NCBI RefSeq assembly: GCF_001435815.1
Contig: NZ_AZFV01000025.1
Location: 1 to 42,759, forward strand
DNA from: Companilactobacillus nantensis DSM 16982
Lineage (GTDB): Bacteria > Bacillota > Bacilli > Lactobacillales > Lactobacillaceae
Length of the DNA: 42,759 nucleotides
Direction of reading: 5' to 3'
Shown: positions 26,438 to 34,305 of the stretch, piece by piece
Numbering within the stretch: the stretch's first letter is position 1
How the letters are laid out: every line of letters begins with the position of its first letter
The notes under the pieces: model-generated
The model's database searches: none
Seen by the model: the letters and a program-made list of their open reading frames with translations, nothing else
Told to the model about the DNA's origin: nothing
Program-made: the position numbers and the translations under genes

Positions 26438-27169
26438 CTATTTTTCTGCAGAGAAAAACCAGCGTGTTGAATCATCTTGCACAGCTGATTCGCCAAAGTC
26501 GGCAGTAACTTGAACATTCTTAAAACCAATATCCTTCAAAATCATGACGAAAGTATCAACTGGATAAGTTCTTTCCTTGTGTAATTCAGTGTTGACTGAA
26601 TAACCCTTGATCTTTTCGTTCCAATTAAAGAATGTCAATTCATGTTCGATACTGTGTGGATACTCGCCTTCAAAACTGTTCCACATAAAGGCAGAATCCT
26701 CTGTTCGATGATTGAACATATAACCAGGGAAAACTTCATCCATTTGATACAAAGAATGGGCATCAAATAAATATTTTCCACCAGCATTCAAATGTTCAAA
26801 TGCTTGGTTAAAAGCCACTGCCAATTCATCTTCGTCCTTTAAGTAACAAATTGAATCATCAAAACATGTAATGACGTCGAACTTGTCGAAATCATATAGA
26901 TCCATCATATTACTTTGCACAAATGGAATTGTCTTCTGAGCTTTTTTGGCCTTTTCATCCGCAATTTTTAACATTTCTTCAGACAGATCAGTCCCCGTAA
27001 CTTGAAACTTATCGGCCAAGAGAATCGTTAAATCCCCAGTCCCACAAGCAACATCTAGGAGTTTCTTATCATCTGCAGAAACTTGTTTTTCAACGTATTG
27101 TGCCCATTTAGCATAAAGTGAATCATCCATCAATTCACTGTAAACACGTGCAAATGAGTTGTAAATCAT
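26438..27169 (-). CDS. yqeM: SAM-dependent methyltransferase (YqeM)
   Basis: A 243-residue class I methyltransferase. Motif I is LLDVACGTGDLTILLA (about 37-52), followed by TGTDLSEEML (acidic SAM-ribose ligand) and FDVITCFDDSICYL. The substrate is not known. It overlaps rsfS by 4 bases and keeps the usual order yqeK-rsfS-yqeM seen in Bacillus, so a role linked to ribosome or RNA metabolism is inferred only from context. Confidence 0.88.
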   Translation of the reverse strand: MIYNSFARVYSELMDDSLYAKWAQYVEKQVSADDKKLLDVACGTGDLTILLADKFQVTGTDLSEEMLKIADEKAKKAQKTIPFVQSNMMDLYDFDKFDVITCFDDSICYLKDEDELAVAFNQAFEHLNAGGKYLFDAHSLYQMDEVFPGYMFNHRTEDSAFMWNSFEGEYPHSIEHELTFFNWNEKIKGYSVNTELHKERTYPVDTFVMILKDIGFKNVQVTADFGESAVQDDSTRWFFSAEK

Positions 27170-27525
27170 TCTTCAGTAACCAAGTTTGAAATATCAACTT
27201 CTGGTGCGTTTGACCAAAGTTTTTCAAGGTTGTAGAAGTCACGTTGTTCTGAAGTAAAGACATGGATAATAACATCGTGAAGGTCAATTAGAACCCATTC
27301 AGAGTTACGGTTACCTTCAACGTGACCAATTTCGATATCATTTTTACCAGCATTGTCCAAAACAGATTGAACAATAGCGTCGACTTGGCGTTGTGATGAA
27401 GCATCCATAATTACAAAGTAATCAGCCACAATACTTACTTCACTGATATTTAAAACTTTGATGTCATTTGCGTGCTTTTCATCGGCTGCTTTCACAGCAA
27501 TTTCCATTATTTTTTTTGAGTCCAA
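27166..27525 (-). CDS. rsfS: Ribosomal silencing factor RsfS
   Basis: Binds L14 on the 50S subunit and blocks joining with 30S, lowering translation in starvation. The 119-residue protein (RsfS/Iojap/DUF143 family) has VADYFVIMDASSQRQVDAI and NSEWVLIDLHDVIIHVFTSEQRDFYNLEKLW, both diagnostic. The length is normal. It is one base apart from yqeK upstream and overlaps yqeM downstream. Confidence 0.96.
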   Translation of the reverse strand: MDSKKIMEIAVKAADEKHANDIKVLNISEVSIVADYFVIMDASSQRQVDAIVQSVLDNAGKNDIEIGHVEGNRNSEWVLIDLHDVIIHVFTSEQRDFYNLEKLWSNAPEVDISNLVTEE

Positions 27526-27526
27526 A

Positions 27527-28129
27527 TTATAAATCTCCTTTAGCTATCCAATAATTGTAACTTACAAAAGTTGCTGGATAGATTGTTCTATTTTTATCTA
27601 CTAAATGTTGTACTGAATGTTTTAATTCAAATTCCACCGCAGCATCTAAGGATTTTTCGGCATACTTTCTTGCTTCGTCAATTCCTGGAAAATCACGGTT
27701 TGGTTCAATAAAGTCAGCCACAAAAACACATTTATCATCTTGTGTCATATGTGTTGAGCCAACGGTATGTCTTCTAATAGCGTTTAAAACATCCTCATCA
27801 TAAATACCCAATTCATCTTTAATAATCTCAGCACCAACAATTCCGTGCCAAATAGCATTATTGTAGTTTAACAAGTCAGGATCTAAATCATGTTTTTTAA
27901 TTGTATCGATAAATTCTTGATCATCACGTTCTTTAGCGTAGTCATGTAACAAACCAGCTAAGCCGGCACGATTAACATCACCATCATATTCTGCAGCTAA
28001 AGCACGACTAACTTTTTCAACTCTTAAACAGTGCCCATAGCGAAAATCACTTAGGTTGTCCTGCATCCGACTTAAAAGCTCATCACGATCCAATCCCTGC
28101 TTAATACTACCATAATTAAAATCAGTCAT
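27527..28129 (-). CDS. yqeK: HD-domain hydrolase YqeK (symmetrical Ap4A hydrolase)
   Basis: A 200-residue HD-superfamily metal-dependent hydrolase. Metal ligands are visible in RYGHCLRVEKVS (first His), LAGLLHDYAKERDD (HD pair), AIWHGIVGAEI and IRRHTVGSTHM. YqeK enzymes in Bacillus-group bacteria split Ap4A to two ADP. It overlaps nadD by 8 bases, and the coupling of NAD synthesis with dinucleotide hydrolysis is conserved across Firmicutes. Confidence 0.93.
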   Translation of the reverse strand: MTDFNYGSIKQGLDRDELLSRMQDNLSDFRYGHCLRVEKVSRALAAEYDGDVNRAGLAGLLHDYAKERDDQEFIDTIKKHDLDPDLLNYNNAIWHGIVGAEIIKDELGIYDEDVLNAIRRHTVGSTHMTQDDKCVFVADFIEPNRDFPGIDEARKYAEKSLDAAVEFELKHSVQHLVDKNRTIYPATFVSYNYWIAKGDL

Positions 28130-28760
28130 TATAAAGTCCCCTATCCTTTATGTACCACGCAACATCATCAGGAATCAGATATTTCACTGATTGTCCCTTT
28201 TGAATACGCTCACGAATCATACTCGAACTAATTTCTAGCTCAGGAGTATTTACCCAAAGTATAGGATAGTTTGACTTTTTCTCAAAACCTTTTCGGCAAA
28301 CTCCAACAAAATGAACCATTTGTACCAATTCATCAATGTGTGACCATTTAGGCAAATTTTCCACCATATCGCCACCAATAATAAAATAATATTCCGTATT
28401 CGGATTCAAATCCTTCAACAGCTTGATAGTCTCATAAGTATAACTAACACCACCGCGACGAATATCAGTTAGATCTAAATCAAAATGCATATTATCACGA
28501 ATGGCAAGTTTAATCATTTCAATGCGATCATCACTACTAATATCAGGAATCGTCTTTTTAACTCCACGATGAGGCGGAATTTTGTCAGGTAAAAATAAGA
28601 CTTTATCCAAACAAAGTTGTTCATAAACTTGTTCTGCAATCACTAAGTGACCGAGATGAATTGGATTAAAAGTCCCACCTAAAATACCGACATGACGCTT
28701 AGGCAATTTGCTATGAAATTCTAATTTTGCTTTGGTTAATAATTGTTTTTGAGTATTCAT
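28122..28760 (-). CDS. nadD: Nicotinate-nucleotide adenylyltransferase NadD
   Basis: Makes deamido-NAD from nicotinate mononucleotide and ATP. The protein is 212 residues from ATG 28760. The nucleotide-binding motif GGTFNPIHLGHL (about 26-37, HxGH) and ISSSMIRERI near the C terminus are the hallmarks. The frame stays open upstream to 28877, but that part runs through a copy of the structured repeat and would add 39 unrelated residues. The true start has only a weak AAGTGA RBS, so its translation may depend on the upstream structure. Confidence 0.92.
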   Translation of the reverse strand: MNTQKQLLTKAKLEFHSKLPKRHVGILGGTFNPIHLGHLVIAEQVYEQLCLDKVLFLPDKIPPHRGVKKTIPDISSDDRIEMIKLAIRDNMHFDLDLTDIRRGGVSYTYETIKLLKDLNPNTEYYFIIGGDMVENLPKWSHIDELVQMVHFVGVCRKGFEKKSNYPILWVNTPELEISSSMIRERIQKGQSVKYLIPDDVAWYIKDRGLYND

Positions 28761-28788
28761 ATTTTTATCACTTAAATTTAATTTAATG

Positions 28789-28983
28789 ATGCCGTCTCCG
28801 GGGACGATGGTGGATGAAGTCTGCCCTGGGACCGGTGCGAGCCAAGGTCTCGCGCCTCGCTTTTGAACCTCACACAAACCGCGAGTTTCAAAAGACGTCC
28901 GTGGTGTAAGAACGGAAAATCACCGTTCTTACACCACCTTCGCGGCTGACTTCATCCACCATCGTCCCCTCCGACTAAAATAA
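28789..28983 (+). repeat. Long structured intergenic repeat, full copy 3
   Basis: Ends are ATGCCGTCTCC and TCCGACTAAAATAA. The outer stem is perfect over 22 bp (28800-28821 with 28948-28969), yet its sequence (GGGGACGATGG...) is unrelated to copies 1 and 2. The inner arms are GGTGCGAG/CTCGCGCC (28834-28841 with 28849-28856), CTTTTGAA/TTCAAAAG (28860-28867 with 28887-28894) and a perfect 15-bp hairpin (28901-28915 with 28923-28937). GGAC (28829-28832) pairs with GTCC (28897-28900) around the first two. It lies about 30 bp before the nadD start, inside the operon. Confidence 0.9.
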
Positions 28984-29019
28984 TGCGTTGTTTTGTATTA
29001 TTTTTAAGATTGAAGTTAC

Positions 29020-29050
29020 TTTTGATGTAATTATTTAAGAAACATCAAAA
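29020..29050. other. Hairpin between the two repeat copies
   Basis: A perfect 9-bp stem TTTTGATGT (29020-29028) with ACATCAAAA (29042-29050). A second stem, CTTGAGCGT/ACACTCAAG (29072-29080 with 29089-29097, one mismatch), follows. Both lie in the 120-bp spacer between copies 3 and 4. No coding frame fits; their role is unknown. Confidence 0.45.
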
Positions 29051-29103
29051 CTTATTTAACCGTTTAATCAACTTGAGCGTAGTTAACAACACTCAAGCTA
29101 ACC

Positions 29104-29305
29104 AACACATTAGCCGGAGGTCGCACGAATCTTTTTTAAGCCGCAGTGAAATTGTTGTTAGGACTTTAGTCCTTACAACAAGGACGTCTTTTGGAATTCA
29201 CGCGATTTTCGTGAAGTTCAAAAGCGAGGTTCGAGACCTTGGTTCGAGACCTTGGCTCGAACCGGTCCCACAGCGGCTTAAAAAGATTCGTGCGACCGCA
29301 GGCGG
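29104..29305 (-). repeat. Long structured intergenic repeat, full copy 4 (inverted)
   Basis: It is inverted relative to copy 3. The outer stem pairs 29119-29144 with 29273-29297 (25 bp, one bulged T) and has a third, unrelated sequence (GGTCGCACGAATC...). The arms are GGTTCGAG/CTCGAACC (29228-29235 with 29256-29263), CTTTTG with TTCACG/CGTGAA inside and CAAAAG (29188-29224), and GTTGT...ACAAC with an AGGAC-TTTA-GTCCT tip (29154-29179). A 13-base segment in the first arm is duplicated in tandem. The element ends 5 bp from the yhbY stop. Confidence 0.88.
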
Positions 29306-29310
29306 CCACC

Positions 29311-29625
29311 CTACATTTTTTCTAATTCGATTGAATATTTACGATTCTTAATCTTAGAAGCTTTCTTATAAAAAATCATCTTTGAACCGATTGTTTGAAT
29401 TGGTACGATGCTGTCATCAAATTGATTTAAAGCATCAATCATATCTTGAGGTTCCACTTGGGTATTTTGCAAAAGTGAAATCTTGATAAGTTCGCTCTTT
29501 TCAATCAAAACTTCAAATTGATTCAAAAGATTTTCAGTGATTCCTTCACGTCCAACTTGGAGTGCTGGTTTCATTGTTGCGGCTTGACTTCTCAAGTAAC
29601 GGTTCTTTTTTCCTTTAATAATCAT
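29311..29625 (-). CDS. yhbY: YhbY family RNA-binding protein (CRM domain)
   Basis: A 104-residue CRM-domain protein that associates with pre-50S ribosomes. The start MIIKGKKNRYLRSQAATMKP, the GREGIT motif and LIEKSELIKISLLQNT are characteristic. ATG 29625 has AAGGAGAA upstream; the longer frame to 29673 lies inside yqeH and is rejected. It is equivalent to Bacillus yqeI in the same operon. Two structured repeats separate it from nadD. Confidence 0.94.
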   Translation of the reverse strand: MIIKGKKNRYLRSQAATMKPALQVGREGITENLLNQFEVLIEKSELIKISLLQNTQVEPQDMIDALNQFDDSIVPIQTIGSKMIFYKKASKIKNRKYSIELEKM

Positions 29626-29635
29626 GTAATTCTCC

Positions 29636-30760
29636 TTAAATAATTGCGTTTCTAATTGAAACACGTACTCCATCAGGAACGTAAGCTTTAACCTTTGTTC
29701 CAGCAGGGATTGTTAGCCAGCCTAAACCATAAATAACGATATCTGATTTTTCATGAGCAGAAAAGATTTGACTCTTGAACTCAGGGAATTCTGTTACATC
29801 AGTTGGTGGTGTCAAAATATCGCCAAGATGCTTTTCATAAAATTCATCAGCATTTTCGGTCTTAGTTCTGTGGAGTGGCAATCCTTGTGTAACGTAGAAT
29901 GTTGCATTTGTACGTTCATTTAGAAAATCGAATCTAGCCAAACCGGCAACAAAAATCGTTTGATTATCGCGTAATTGGAATGTCGCTGGACGCAATGGTT
30001 TCTTTGGTGTAACAGTTTTTAAATCATTAGCATTAAGAAAATGTGCTAGTTGGTAACGGTGAATGATACCTGGTGTATCGATCAAATTGTGACCATCGTC
30101 TAATGGAATATCGATTTGATCCAAAGTTGTTCCAGGGAATCTTGAAGTTGTGATTAAATCTTTCACATCAGTTCTGGCACTAATAATCCGGTTGATCAAA
30201 GTTGATTTACCAGTATTAGTTGTCCCAACGACGTAAACATCTTTACCATCACGATATTTTTCAATCATATCCATCAATTTATCAACGTTAGTTCCCTTAA
30301 CTGCAGAAACCATAATTTGATCGACTGACTTGATACCATTTTCCTTACTCTTTTGTTGCAACCAGTTCAATAAACGATTGTTATTAACTGAATTAGGCAA
30401 TAAATCAACTTTATTACCGACAACTAGAATCTTCTTGTCACCAACAAAGCGTTGCAAACCAGGGATAACACTACCTTCGTAATCAAAGATATCAACAACG
30501 TTCACAACTAATGCATCTTCGTCAGCAATTGAATCCAAAAGCTTTACAAAGTCATCGTCTGATACGTCAACATCAGTGATTTCGTTATAGTTACGAAGAC
30601 GGAAACATCTCTTACAAAAGAGTTCTTTCTCTTCGTCGCCATCATCTTCAAGGTACTTCTTTAAAGTAGAAGCTTGAACATATCCTGGCTTATCTTTATC
30701 CTCAGTTTGAATTTGTGCACCACAACCCATGCAGTACAACTTTTCATCATTTTCTGTCAT
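29636..30760 (-). CDS. yqeH: Ribosome biogenesis GTPase YqeH
   Basis: A circularly permuted GTPase needed for 30S assembly, 374 residues. The N-terminal zinc finger has CMGCGAQ (9-15) and CKRCFRLRNY. The permuted G motifs follow in the order G4 (VVGNKVDLL), G5, G1 (VGTTNTGKSTLINR), G2 and G3 (LIDTPGI). A C-terminal NO66-like region binds nucleic acid. It overlaps yqeG upstream by 14 bases and is closely followed by yhbY. Confidence 0.96.
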   Translation of the reverse strand: MTENDEKLYCMGCGAQIQTEDKDKPGYVQASTLKKYLEDDGDEEKELFCKRCFRLRNYNEITDVDVSDDDFVKLLDSIADEDALVVNVVDIFDYEGSVIPGLQRFVGDKKILVVGNKVDLLPNSVNNNRLLNWLQQKSKENGIKSVDQIMVSAVKGTNVDKLMDMIEKYRDGKDVYVVGTTNTGKSTLINRIISARTDVKDLITTSRFPGTTLDQIDIPLDDGHNLIDTPGIIHRYQLAHFLNANDLKTVTPKKPLRPATFQLRDNQTIFVAGLARFDFLNERTNATFYVTQGLPLHRTKTENADEFYEKHLGDILTPPTDVTEFPEFKSQIFSAHEKSDIVIYGLGWLTIPAGTKVKAYVPDGVRVSIRNAII

Positions 30761-31274
30761 TTAATGAATCCTTCCAATATAAATTCTTATCACGCTTTTG
30801 TTCAACTTTTAGAATCGGACGTTCAAAAAATCTATTAACGCGGGTTTTCTTAGCATCTGTATCGACTAACGGTTTGACCAAAACAGTCTTTAACTTAGCC
30901 ATATTACCAGCTAAAACATCTGTCATGACTTGATCACCGACAAATAAGACTTTTTTTGGATCGATACTTTCTTCTTTAATATGTTTCTTGATCACGAATG
31001 GCAATGGTTTCACAGCCCGAGCTACGATGCTGACGGGTAACTCACGGACAGCTTTCTCCACACGTTCATAACTGTTGTTAGACACGATCATAACTTCTAT
31101 ATCATTTTGGGCCATTTGATTAAGCCATTTACGGAGTGATAAATCATAATCATTACTATTCCATGGCAAAAGTGTGTTATCTAAATCTGTCATGATAGTT
31201 GTGATACCGAGTTCTTTTAAATCCTCAACAGTGATATCAGTGATTTTATCAAGCATAATATACGGTTTAAACAT
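30747..31274 (-). CDS. yqeG: YqeG family HAD IIIA-type phosphatase
   Basis: A 175-residue HAD-superfamily phosphatase. The nucleophile motif is TDLDNTLLPW (Asp pair about 33/35), motif II VSNN, motif III Lys in KPLPFVIKKHI, and motif IV FVGDQVMTDVLAGNMA. The substrate is not defined; the family always travels with yqeH. ATG 31274 is preferred, with GAGGA at proper spacing, over the ATG at 31289, which would overlap that RBS. It is the first gene of the yqe operon, immediately after the rplT terminator. Confidence 0.92.
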   Translation of the reverse strand: MFKPYIMLDKITDITVEDLKELGITTIMTDLDNTLLPWNSNDYDLSLRKWLNQMAQNDIEVMIVSNNSYERVEKAVRELPVSIVARAVKPLPFVIKKHIKEESIDPKKVLFVGDQVMTDVLAGNMAKLKTVLVKPLVDTDAKKTRVNRFFERPILKVEQKRDKNLYWKDSLNDRK

Positions 31275-31304
31275 TAATTTAATCCTCATCTCTGCAAATT
31301 AGTA

Positions 31305-31341
31305 AAAAAACGTAATTTGGGTTTATCCAAATTACGTTTTA
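31305..31341 (-). terminator. Terminator of infC-rpmI-rplT
   Basis: Stem AAAACGTAATTTGG/CCAAATTACGTTTT with a six-base loop and a T-run on the minus strand, just after the rplT stop. Confidence 0.9.
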
Positions 31342-31346
31342 AAAAA

Positions 31347-31703
31347 TTAAGCTAAAGCTTTCTTAGCTGTATCTACTAAACTTGTGAATGCCTTTGGATC
31401 TTCAATAGCGATTTGAGCTAGCATCTTACGGTTGATGTCAACGTTAGCTAATTTCAAACCATGCATTAATTTGCTGTAACTGATTTCATTCATTCTTGCA
31501 GCAGCATTGATTCTGGCAATCCAGATCTTACGGAAGTCGCGCTTAACTTGGCGACGATCACGGAATGCATAACGGTATGAAACCATGATTTGTGTATGTG
31601 CTGCTTTAAAAGTGATATGTTTTGAACCACGATATCCCTTAGCTAATTTTAAAACTTTCTTACGACGTTTGCGAGTTACTGTTCCACCTTTTACACGTGG
31701 CAT
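31347..31703 (-). CDS. rplT: 50S ribosomal protein L20
   Basis: A 118-residue early-assembly 23S rRNA-binding protein: basic N terminus [20 protein letters not shown] and a C-terminal globular domain. L20 represses its own operon by binding the leader mRNA in Firmicutes, and a leader of that type is present upstream of infC. It is the last gene of infC-rpmI-rplT. Confidence 0.99.
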   Translation of the reverse strand: MPRVKGGTVTRKRRKKVLKLAKGYRGSKHITFKAAHTQIMVSYRYAFRDRRQVKRDFRKIWIARINAAARMNEISYSKLMHGLKLANVDINRKMLAQIAIEDPKAFTSLVDTAKKALA

Positions 31704-31738
31704 AATGACTCCTCCTTTTGATTAAAAAAAATAATTAA

Positions 31739-31936
31739 TTAGTATGTAGCTAACATTTGTTTGATACGTTTCATATCACTTGAGCTGACCATACCTGGCT
31801 TAGCCAATTGGCGACGTTGCTTCTTTGTCTTACCGTGGAAACGGTGACTTGTGTAAGCATGCATTCTCTTCCAACCACCATTAGCAGTCTTCTTAAATCT
31901 CTTTGCTGATGCGCGGTGTGTCTTTTGTTTAGGCAT
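31739..31936 (-). CDS. rpmI: 50S ribosomal protein L35
   Basis: A 65-residue ribosomal protein starting [21 protein letters not shown] chose ATG 31936, preceded by GGAGGGA; the upstream ATG at 31951 lies across that RBS and the infC stop. It sits in the conserved order infC-rpmI-rplT. Confidence 0.98.
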   Translation of the reverse strand: MPKQKTHRASAKRFKKTANGGWKRMHAYTSHRFHGKTKKQRRQLAKPGMVSSSDMKRIKQMLATY

Positions 31937-31950
31937 TGGAAATCCCTCCA

Positions 31951-32484
31951 CTATTTTTTCTTTTTGTTATCTTTTGCGTTAATTGGATCAAGCATTAAGA
32001 ACATACTACGACCGTCCATTTTAGGCCTTGTAGTTACCGTAGCAACATCCTTGGTCTGTTCAGCAACACGGTCTAAGACTTCCTTACCTATCTCTTTATG
32101 AGTGATTGCTCTACCCTTAAAGCGAAGAGAAACTTTGACCTTATCACCTTTAGCCAAGAACTTGCGAGCATTATTAAGCTTTGTATTAAAGTCGTTTGCT
32201 TCAATAGTAGGACTCAATCGTACTTCCTTAAGACTAACAGTTTTCTGTTTTTTACGTGCTTCTCTATCTTTCTTTTGAAGATCAAACTTATACTTACCGT
32301 AGTCCATAATTCTGGCAACAGGTGGTTTAGCACCTGGTGACATTAGAACTAAGTCCATATTAGCCGCTTCAGCCAAACGTTGTGCTTCAGCTACTGGTTT
32401 AACACCAACTTGATCACCATTTTCAGAAATTAGTCGTACTTCTTTAGCACGTATTTGATCATTTATTAATAAATCTCTTGCTAT
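31951..32484 (-). CDS. infC: Translation initiation factor IF-3, apparent AUA start
   Basis: IF-3 keeps subunits apart and checks the start codon. From the first ATG only a truncated protein would result. In-frame codons upstream read [18 protein letters not shown], the normal IF-3 N terminus. The first codon with proper spacing (9 bases) from a strong GGAGGTGA site is ATA at 32482-32484, giving 177 residues. infC is known to use rare start codons such as AUU so that IF-3 represses its own synthesis; AUA would act the same way. The N domain, linker [18 protein letters not shown] and C domain are complete. Confidence 0.94.
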   Translation of the reverse strand: MARDLLINDQIRAKEVRLISENGDQVGVKPVAEAQRLAEAANMDLVLMSPGAKPPVARIMDYGKYKFDLQKKDREARKKQKTVSLKEVRLSPTIEANDFNTKLNNARKFLAKGDKVKVSLRFKGRAITHKEIGKEVLDRVAEQTKDVATVTTRPKMDGRSMFLMLDPINAKDNKKKK

Positions 32485-32507
32485 GAGTAGTCACCTCCGG
32501 AGTAATT

Positions 32508-32640
32508 TAGCCCACAAAAAAAAGCAGGCTGCACAAGCATGCCCACTATAATTATCTACGTAATCGTATTAACCTAGAGGCAATTGCATAGGTGAGAAGC
32601 GGGCGCTTCTGCTTAATCTCAACAGTTATTAACTATACCA
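32508..32640 (-). promoter_or_regulatory. L20-type leader of the infC operon with attenuator
   Basis: This region has the position and layout of the Firmicutes L20 leader. It contains a hairpin AGAAGCG/CGCTTCT (32595-32610) and an ACCTA...TAGGT stem. A terminator-like hairpin (GGGC-TGC/GCA-GCCT) has eight T just after it on the minus strand (32516-32547), about 30 bp before the infC start. Binding of L20 would favour termination. The family assignment rests on context and structure rather than a model match. Confidence 0.7.
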
Positions 32641-32742
32641 ACAAAGTTGTATTCTGTCAATACATTGAAAGAACTTTCTGGTTAGTTGGTTGAAAAATTC
32701 AATAATGTTAATTTAGCATAATTAATAACGGAATACAAATAT

Positions 32743-33762
32743 TTAAACCTCTTGATAATTAATCAAACTATCAACTGCCGTTAACACGGTCTGTTCATTA
32801 TCAGATTGTGGTATCCAGTTTAACATATCCTTTGCTTTTTGATTGCTGACATTCCGATTCATGTCTTTCATCAGCTTACCCTCTCTGGCTGTTTCATTGA
32901 CAACTGCAGCCAGGTTGAGTACCCAATTTGGTAAATTCTTTGAGCTAACATTTTGAGCTATTTGTGGACGCTTAGTACGAATTAACTTGGCAATTTCTCG
33001 CATGGTTATCTTTCCATCTGCTGAAGCAATAAAACGTTGACCAGCGGATTCTGGAGTTTCCATAGCCTTAATTTGAATGGCAGCCACGTCTCTAACGTCA
33101 ACTACGTTCAATGGTAAATCAGGAATTAATTTCATCTTTCCCGATAACAGATTCTTCAATAAATCAAAACTGTCGGAAACATGAGCATCTAATGATGGTC
33201 CAAAAATTGCTACTGGATTAACAGTCACTAACTCCAAATTAACATCTGATTGAGCAACATACTTCCATGCAGCCTTCTCAGCTAAAAGTTTCGACTTTTC
33301 ATAAATTGACAAACCAGTTTGATTCTCATTCGTCCAATCCTTTTCAGTTGTTAATCCGCTCTGCTTACTAAAACCAACTGCTCCAAAATTAGAGGTCATA
33401 ACCACTCGTTTAACGTCACTTTGATCTGCTGCCTTTAAAATACGTAATGTTCCATTTAGCGCTGGCTTGATTGCATCAGCCTCATTTTTAATTTTCCCAA
33501 AGAAAACGGGCGAAGCAACACTGAATACACCATCACGGTCTTGCATAGCCTCTACCCAGTTGTCATCACTAGATAGATCTGCCTTGATAAATGATAAGTT
33601 TTCCAAATTTTGAGCATTGTTAGCCTGCAACACTTTTAAAATTCTTTCTTCTCCACTATCCTTGCGAATCGTTGTTCTAACGTCATAGCCCTTTTCCAAT
33701 AATTGTAAAATAATTTGTAATCCTAAAAAGCCTGTTCCACCCGTTACTAATACCTTTTTCAT
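32743..33762 (-). CDS. NAD(P)-dependent epimerase/reductase (extended SDR, dihydroflavonol reductase-like)
   Basis: A 339-residue extended SDR enzyme. The cofactor motif is VTGGTGFLGLQIILQLLEKG (about 5-24), with TTIRK following (Arg suggests NADP). The catalytic YxxxK is IYEKSKLLAEKAAW (about 154-158). TVNPVAIFGPSLDAHVSDS is typical of dihydroflavonol/cinnamoyl-reductase-like proteins. The probable substrate is an aldehyde or ketone, unspecified. A divergent MerR gene and a MerR-style promoter suggest induction by a reactive compound. Confidence 0.88.
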   Translation of the reverse strand: MKKVLVTGGTGFLGLQIILQLLEKGYDVRTTIRKDSGEERILKVLQANNAQNLENLSFIKADLSSDDNWVEAMQDRDGVFSVASPVFFGKIKNEADAIKPALNGTLRILKAADQSDVKRVVMTSNFGAVGFSKQSGLTTEKDWTNENQTGLSIYEKSKLLAEKAAWKYVAQSDVNLELVTVNPVAIFGPSLDAHVSDSFDLLKNLLSGKMKLIPDLPLNVVDVRDVAAIQIKAMETPESAGQRFIASADGKITMREIAKLIRTKRPQIAQNVSSKNLPNWVLNLAAVVNETAREGKLMKDMNRNVSNQKAKDMLNWIPQSDNEQTVLTAVDSLINYQEV

Positions 33763-33804
33763 ATGTAATACTCCTTGATATCTTCTATCTTATTGATTAT
33801 CATC

Positions 33805-33835
33805 ACTTTAAACCCTAAACTACGGTTTATAGCAA
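33805..33835 (-). promoter_or_regulatory. MerR-style promoter/operator between SDR and merR genes
   Basis: On the minus strand TTGCTA (33830-33835) and TAAAGT (33805-33810) are 19 bp apart, the overlong spacing typical of MerR-activated promoters. An inverted repeat, TAAACC...GGTTTA (33809-33814 with 33824-33829), fills the spacer. The reading that the neighbouring MerR protein twists this site to activate the SDR gene is an inference. Confidence 0.55.
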
Positions 33836-33853
33836 GCTCTCGGAGGAGATTTT

Positions 33854-34294
33854 ATGGAAAAAACGTATTCAATTAAAGAAGTTGCCGATTATTTCAAATT
33901 ACCTATTTCAACGATTCGTTATTATGATAAAAAAGGACTCTTACCGTTTGTATCAAAAAACGAAGCCGGCTATCGTGTTTTCTCCGAATCAGACTTTGGT
34001 TTTATTAAAACAATTTGTTGTCTAAAAAATACTGGCATGCCAATCAAAGATATTCAGACATATATCGAACTTTGTATGCAGGGCACCCGTACAATCGACC
34101 AACGTAAAGAAATGTTGCAGCAACATAAGCAAAATGTCGTACAGAAACAACAGCTTTTAGCCGAAAGCCTTCAAGAAATCAATACTAAGATTGAACGCTA
34201 CGATTCAAAAGATTCGCAAACTATTATCAGTGCACAAATCAAATTTGTTAAAGACGAAAAAAGAGACCTTCATTTAAAAGATCCCTTTATATAG
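33854..34294 (+). CDS. MerR family transcriptional regulator
   Basis: A 146-residue regulator. The winged helix (about 4-72) has YSIKEVADYFKLPISTIRYYDKKGLLP and the wing residues NEAGYRVFSESD. A dimerisation coiled coil (about 80-120, Gln-rich) and a short effector tail follow. The Cys pair CC at about 56-57 lies in the DNA-binding part, not at the usual metal site, so a metal sensor is unlikely. The RBS is CGGAGGAG. It most likely controls the divergent SDR gene and itself. Confidence 0.92.
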   Translation: MEKTYSIKEVADYFKLPISTIRYYDKKGLLPFVSKNEAGYRVFSESDFGFIKTICCLKNTGMPIKDIQTYIELCMQGTRTIDQRKEMLQQHKQNVVQKQQLLAESLQEINTKIERYDSKDSQTIISAQIKFVKDEKRDLHLKDPFI

Positions 34295-34305
34295 GAAGAA
34301 ACTTA

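Noticed and set aside
28789-28983. Repeat as a classical insertion sequence or MITE with target duplication
   Set aside because: No transposase frame is present, and I could not see clear direct repeats flanking any of the four copies. A mobile origin remains possible but unproven.
29073-29351. Plus-strand open frame of 92 codons
   Set aside because: It runs through structured repeat copy 4 and into yhbY antisense. It has no RBS, and its codons follow the palindrome.
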